From Thiohalobacter sp. (lineage in GTDB: Bacteria; Pseudomonadota; Gammaproteobacteria; DSM-19610): DNA of 8,310 bases. Location: positions 1 to 8,310 of the forward strand of contig JALWRY010000089.1 in the NCBI GenBank assembly GCA_027080445.1. The letters run 5' to 3'. Shown here piece by piece: positions 4,865 to 8,310 of this stretch. The translations under genes were made by a program, and so were the position numbers. A model generated the notes under the pieces. It had not been told where the DNA came from. It made no database searches and worked only from the letters and a program-made list of their open reading frames with translations. The stretch's first letter is position 1; each line of letters opens with the position of its first letter.

Positions 4865-6216
4865 GTCAGGTACCAGGTTCCCAGGCCGAGGAAGGCGACG
4901 AAACCGACAACATCGGTGACGGTTGTCAGCAGTACGGTGCCGGCCAGCGCCGGGTCGACGCCGACGCGTTTCAGGGCCAGCGGGATCGCGAAGCCGGCAA
5001 GTGCGGCAAAGGCCAGGTTGATGATCAGCGCCGCGCCGATGATCAGCCCGATATCGGTATTGTGAAACCAGGTCATGGCGATCAATGCGACTACTACTGA
5101 CCAGATCAGGCCGTTCATGATGCTGACCTGGATCTCCTTGAGTATCAGTGAACGGGCGTTACTGGGACCGACCTGACCCAGCGCCAGCCCGCGGATCATG
5201 ATGGTCAGGGTCTGGCTGCCGGCGATGCCGCCCATGCTGGCGACAATCGGCATCAGTACGGCCAGCGCCACTACCTTGTCGAGTGTCGCCTCGAACAGGC
5301 CGATCACCCAGGACGCGAGGAAGGCGGTCGCCAGGTTGACGCCCAGCCACACGGCGCGGCGTCGCGCGCTGGTGATGACCGGGGCGAAGATATCGTCTTC
5401 TTCATCCAGACCGGCCATGCTCATGATGTTATGGTCGGCTTCATCACGGATGACGTCGACAACATCATCGACGGTGATACGACCGAGCAGCTTGTTGTTT
5501 TCATCGACGACGGGCGCGGATACCAGGTCGCGGTCCTGGAACAGGCGCGCCACATCGACGCTCTTCATGGTGGCCAGGATGCCTTCGATATCCCGGTCCA
5601 TGACTTCGGCGACGCTGGCGTCGGGGTCGCTGGTGAGCAGGGTGCTCAGTGGCAGCAGGCCCTGGAAGTGATCGAAGCGGTTGACCACGAACAGGCTGTC
5701 GGTGAGTTCCGGGATTTCGCCGCGCAGCCGCAGGTAACGCAACACCACGTCCAGCGAGACGTTGGCGCGCACGGTGACGACGTCGAGATCCATGAGGCCG
5801 CCGGCCGTGTCTTCCGGGTAGGACAGTGCGGCTTCCAGGCGCTGGCGGTTCTGTTTGTCCATGGAGCGCAGCAGTTCATGGATAACCGCGCCCGGCAGGT
5901 CGTGCAAGAGGTCGGCGAGGTCATCGGTGTCCAGTCCGCCGGTGGCCTGCACCAGCTCGTGGGTCTCCATCTCGTCGATCAGGCCGGAACGCACCTCGTC
6001 GTTGACCTCGACGAGGACTTCACCCTGTTCCTCGCTGGGGACCAGTTCCCAGAGCAGTTCGCGCGGGCCGTGCGGGAGTGATTCGAGCAGGTCGCCGACT
6101 TCCGCCGGGTGCAGGTCCGAGAGCAACTGGCGCACGTTGTCGGCTGCGCCGCTGTGCAGCGCATCCTTGAGTGTCTCCAGGCGTTGCTGGATATTTTGCT
6201 GTTCGGTGGATTCCAC
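4861..6216 (-). CDS. mgtE: MgtE magnesium channel/transporter
   Basis: The 451-aa protein has the MgtE layout: an N-terminal helical domain (about 20-135, including HPAEVGDLLESLP at 36-48), a pair of CBS domains (about 140-262, with EDTAGGLMD at 135-143 and GRITVDDVVDVI at 245-256), and a membrane domain (about 285-451) with five helices. The pore signature PIVASMGGIAGSQTLTIMIRG is at 323-343, and TTVTDVVGF at 431-439 carries the Asp that coordinates magnesium in the pore. In the family the cytoplasmic domains bind magnesium and close the pore when the ion is abundant. The start is GTG at 6216..6214, with GAGG 8 nt upstream. A weak promoter-like pair (minus strand TTGCCC 6282..6277, TACACT 6261..6256, spacing 15) precedes it, but the 102-bp gap to ptsI could also be read through. 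Length and motifs look intact. Confidence 0.97.
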   Translation of the reverse strand: MESTEQQNIQQRLETLKDALHSGAADNVRQLLSDLHPAEVGDLLESLPHGPRELLWELVPSEEQGEVLVEVNDEVRSGLIDEMETHELVQATGGLDTDDLADLLHDLPGAVIHELLRSMDKQNRQRLEAALSYPEDTAGGLMDLDVVTVRANVSLDVVLRYLRLRGEIPELTDSLFVVNRFDHFQGLLPLSTLLTSDPDASVAEVMDRDIEGILATMKSVDVARLFQDRDLVSAPVVDENNKLLGRITVDDVVDVIRDEADHNIMSMAGLDEEDDIFAPVITSARRRAVWLGVNLATAFLASWVIGLFEATLDKVVALAVLMPIVASMGGIAGSQTLTIMIRGLALGQVGPSNARSLILKEIQVSIMNGLIWSVVVALIAMTWFHNTDIGLIIGAALIINLAFAALAGFAIPLALKRVGVDPALAGTVLLTTVTDVVGFVAFLGLGTWYLT

Positions 6217-6318
6217 GCCCCGGGCCTCACAAACGATTCACTGGGTGGTCAGTGCAGTGTAACAGGGTGCTTGCCGGGGCAAAACCGCAGGCGTGCATTT
6301 TTGTGCGCTTGCCGTGTA

Positions 6319-8055
6319 TTACTCGAGTGCGTTCAGGTTATCGACGGCGGCATGAATGATTTGCGGGTCATCGCTGGCGAGGATTTCATCGATGAACGCC
6401 GAGAGTTTTTCGGTATGACACTGGCGAATGGCATCCTTGACCTCGAACAGCGCGGTCGGGGGTACCGAGAACTGGCGCAGCCCCATGCCAAGTAACAGGC
6501 GGGTGTAGTGTGGATCACCGGCCATTTCACCGCACATGGCGATCGGTGTCATGTGCCGGTGTCCGGCCTCGATGACCATGTGGATGAGTTTGAGTACGCC
6601 GGGATGAAGCGGGTCAAACAGGTAGGTGACGCTGTCGTCGATACGGTCGATAGCAAGTGTGTACTGGATCAGGTCGTTGGTGCCGATCGACAGGAAATCG
6701 AGCTTTTGGGCAAAAAAGCCGGCCGCGAGCGCCGCACCGGGTACTTCGATCATGCCGCCGACCGGCATATTACGGTCAAAGGCCAGCCCGTCGTCCTTCA
6801 GTTGTTGTTTGGTGTCATCGATCAGCGCCAGCACGCGTGCCAGCTCGCTGGCGCTGGACAGCATCGGGATCATCATCTGCACCGGGCCTTTGGCCGAAGT
6901 GCGCAGGATGGCGCGTAATTGCGGGCGAAACAGTTCCGGGTTGTTGAGGCACAGGCGGATGGCGCGCAGCCCCAGCGCCGGGTTGGGGCAGTTGCGTTTG
7001 TCGGAGGCGCCGCAGTCCTTGTCGGCGCCGAGGTCGACGGTGCGGATGGTGACCGGCAGCCCTTTCATGGCCTTGATCAGCGCCAGGTAATGGCCGAGTT
7101 GTTCTTCCTCGTCGGGGATGTCCTCGCGGTTCATGAACAGGAACTCGGTACGGTACAGGCCGATACCGTCAGCGCCGGACAGGCGCGCGGCGCGGATGTC
7201 TTCCAGCAGTTCGACATTGGCGAAGAGGTTGACCGGGATGTTGTCCGCGGTCACGGCCGGCTCGTTCTTCAGCCGTTTCAGCTCGGTCTGGCGTTTTTTC
7301 TGCTCGCGTTGCTGGCGGCGATAGTCTTTCAGGGTTTTTTCATCGACATCCGCGATCAACAGCCCGCGGCTCCCGTCGAGTATGACGGTGTCGCCGTCGC
7401 GGATCTGTAGCGAGGTAGTGTGTGTCCCGACGATGGCCGGCAGGCCCAGGCTGCGCGCCAGGATGGCCGTATGTGACAGCGGCCCACCCGACTCGGTGAC
7501 GAACCCGGAGATGCCCTGGTGTTGCAACAGGGCGGCTTCGGCGGGCGTCAGGTCATGGGCAATGATAATGGTGTCCTGCAACGACGCGTCTTCGTCCGGT
7601 CGGGTGGGGGACTTCTCCCCGATCAGGATGCGCTGGATGCGGGTGACGACATGATCGATATCGTCCTTGCGGGTGCGCAGGTAGGGGTCGTCCATCTCGT
7701 CGAAGACCTGCGCCAGTTCGTCGCGTTGCGTCTTGAGCGCCCACTCGGCATTGTACTGGTTGTTCCGGATCAGCTCGATGGGCGCGGCCGTGAGCATGCT
7801 GTCTTCCATCATCAACAGGTGGGTGTCGATGAAATCGGTGATGTCGGCCGAGGTGGTTTCGGGAATGCTGTTGCGGATGGCCTTGAGTTGCTGGCGGGCG
7901 GTGCGCACGGCGCGGCGGAAGCGCGCGACTTCATCCTCGATCAGTTCTTTCGGGATAACGGCTTCGTAGACTTCCAGTTCCCCATCATCCAGCCGCTGTG
8001 CGCGGCCAATGGCGATGCCGCGTGAAATACCTGTGCCGGAGATGGTGAGGGTCAT
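6319..8055 (-). CDS. ptsI: PTS Enzyme I (phosphoenolpyruvate-protein phosphotransferase)
   Basis: The 578-aa cytoplasmic enzyme takes phosphate from phosphoenolpyruvate onto its own histidine and passes it to HPr. The N-terminal part (1-145) contains the HPr-binding helical domain and starts GTGISRGIAIG (7-17). The swivelling phosphohistidine domain has ESGGPLSHTAILA, with active His195. The C-terminal PEP-binding barrel shows GLYRTEFLFM (299-308, Arg302), GTNDLIQYTLAIDR (458-471) and the acid-base cysteine in MCGEMAGD (507-514, Cys508). There is no N-terminal GAF domain, so it is a plain Enzyme I and not the GAF-bearing PtsP form. The ATG overlaps the stop of the HPr gene by 4 bp (ATGA), with GGTGA 6 nt before the start, suggesting translational coupling. 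The gene looks complete. Confidence 0.98.
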   Translation of the reverse strand: MTLTISGTGISRGIAIGRAQRLDDGELEVYEAVIPKELIEDEVARFRRAVRTARQQLKAIRNSIPETTSADITDFIDTHLLMMEDSMLTAAPIELIRNNQYNAEWALKTQRDELAQVFDEMDDPYLRTRKDDIDHVVTRIQRILIGEKSPTRPDEDASLQDTIIIAHDLTPAEAALLQHQGISGFVTESGGPLSHTAILARSLGLPAIVGTHTTSLQIRDGDTVILDGSRGLLIADVDEKTLKDYRRQQREQKKRQTELKRLKNEPAVTADNIPVNLFANVELLEDIRAARLSGADGIGLYRTEFLFMNREDIPDEEEQLGHYLALIKAMKGLPVTIRTVDLGADKDCGASDKRNCPNPALGLRAIRLCLNNPELFRPQLRAILRTSAKGPVQMMIPMLSSASELARVLALIDDTKQQLKDDGLAFDRNMPVGGMIEVPGAALAAGFFAQKLDFLSIGTNDLIQYTLAIDRIDDSVTYLFDPLHPGVLKLIHMVIEAGHRHMTPIAMCGEMAGDPHYTRLLLGMGLRQFSVPPTALFEVKDAIRQCHTEKLSAFIDEILASDDPQIIHAAVDNLNALE

Positions 8056-8310
8056 TCGGATTCACCAAAGCGGTTTTCGATCAGTTCGGTGAGTTTCTCG
8101 ATGGCTTCGTGCTCGTCGTTGCCCTCGGCGATCAGGCGGATATCGGTGCCTTTCGAGGCGGCCAGCATCATCACGCCCATGATGCTCTTGCCGTTGACTT
8201 CCTGGCCGTTACGGCCGAGTTTTATGTCGCTGGAGAACGAGGACGCCAGGGTGACGAACTTGGCCGCCGCACGCGCATGCAGGCCGAGTTTGTTGACGAT
8301 GGTGACGGTT
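8052..8310 (-). CDS. ptsH: HPr phosphocarrier protein, 5' end outside window
   Basis: Eighty-five C-terminal residues of an HPr-family protein are present; probably only three or four N-terminal residues lie beyond the window edge. GLHARAAAKFV holds the histidine that receives phosphate from Enzyme I. NGKSIMGVMMLAA holds the serine matching Ser46, the target of HPr kinase in organisms that have it. The protein ends ENRFGESE and its TGA overlaps the ptsI ATG. The chain is a small cytoplasmic alpha/beta protein. Because many gammaproteobacteria of this type lack sugar permeases and use HPr for regulation, the gene could equally be named npr; the sequence does not decide this. Confidence 0.96.
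   Translation of the reverse strand, partial: TVTIVNKLGLHARAAAKFVTLASSFSSDIKLGRNGQEVNGKSIMGVMMLAASKGTDIRLIAEGNDEHEAIEKLTELIENRFGESE

Noticed and set aside
6256..6282. Sigma-70 promoter for mgtE (TTGCCC and TACACT, minus strand)
   Set aside because: Matches are 4 of 6 at each box with a 15-bp spacer, too weak to list as a feature.
5198..8025. Long plus-strand open frames opposite mgtE and ptsI
   Set aside because: They are shadows of GC-rich coding sequence; the minus-strand frames carry all the family motifs.

Overview
The window joins two kinds of DNA. The right half (about 3752-8310) is GC-rich and holds a conserved gammaproteobacterial gene cluster. On the minus strand these are the end of an HPr gene, ptsI (Enzyme I), mgtE and darP/yjgA, with a small 2-oxoglutarate/Fe(II) oxygenase gene on the plus strand between mgtE and darP. 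HPr next to Enzyme I and mgtE resembles the rpoN/PTS-Ntr neighbourhood of non-enteric Gammaproteobacteria (for example Chromatiales-like organisms). The lineage is an inference from gene content and protein sequence only.

The left half (about 1-3536) is clearly more AT-rich and reads as an integron gene-cassette array with no integrase gene in view. Three genes lie head to tail on the minus strand: a 108-aa three-helix membrane protein, a 121-aa three-helix membrane protein, and an 832-aa superfamily 1 helicase. Two attC recombination sites separate them (3066-3167 and 2613-2697). The assignment rests on a check internal to the sequence: in each small cassette the first bases of its 5' end are the exact complement of the R'' box of its own attC. 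These pairs are GTTATAC at 3537..3531 with GTATAAC at 3167..3161, and GTTAGCT at 3072..3066 with AGCTAAC at 2697..2691. This is expected when each cassette was once a closed circle. The first attC also folds into a near-perfect long hairpin with an extrahelical base.

The cassettes begin about 215 bp past the darP stop codon. The intervening stretch (3537-3751) holds no obvious attI or intI, so this looks like a CALIN (attC cluster lacking an integrase) or an insertion at a non-attI chromosomal site. The helicase keeps Walker A, Walker B and later SF1 motifs but stops right after its SIHKAQG motif with a six-residue foreign tail, so its C-terminus was lost at a junction near position 107. Beyond that junction, at the left edge, is a 13-bp perfect inverted repeat with an inner imperfect repeat and a T-run, whose parent element lies outside the window.

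Functionally, the right half is housekeeping: phosphoenolpyruvate-driven phosphorylation of HPr by Enzyme I, magnesium uptake by MgtE, and 50S ribosome maturation by DarP. The left half is accessory cargo of unknown function. A large nucleic-acid helicase carried as a cassette would fit a phage-defence role, but nothing in the window proves this.
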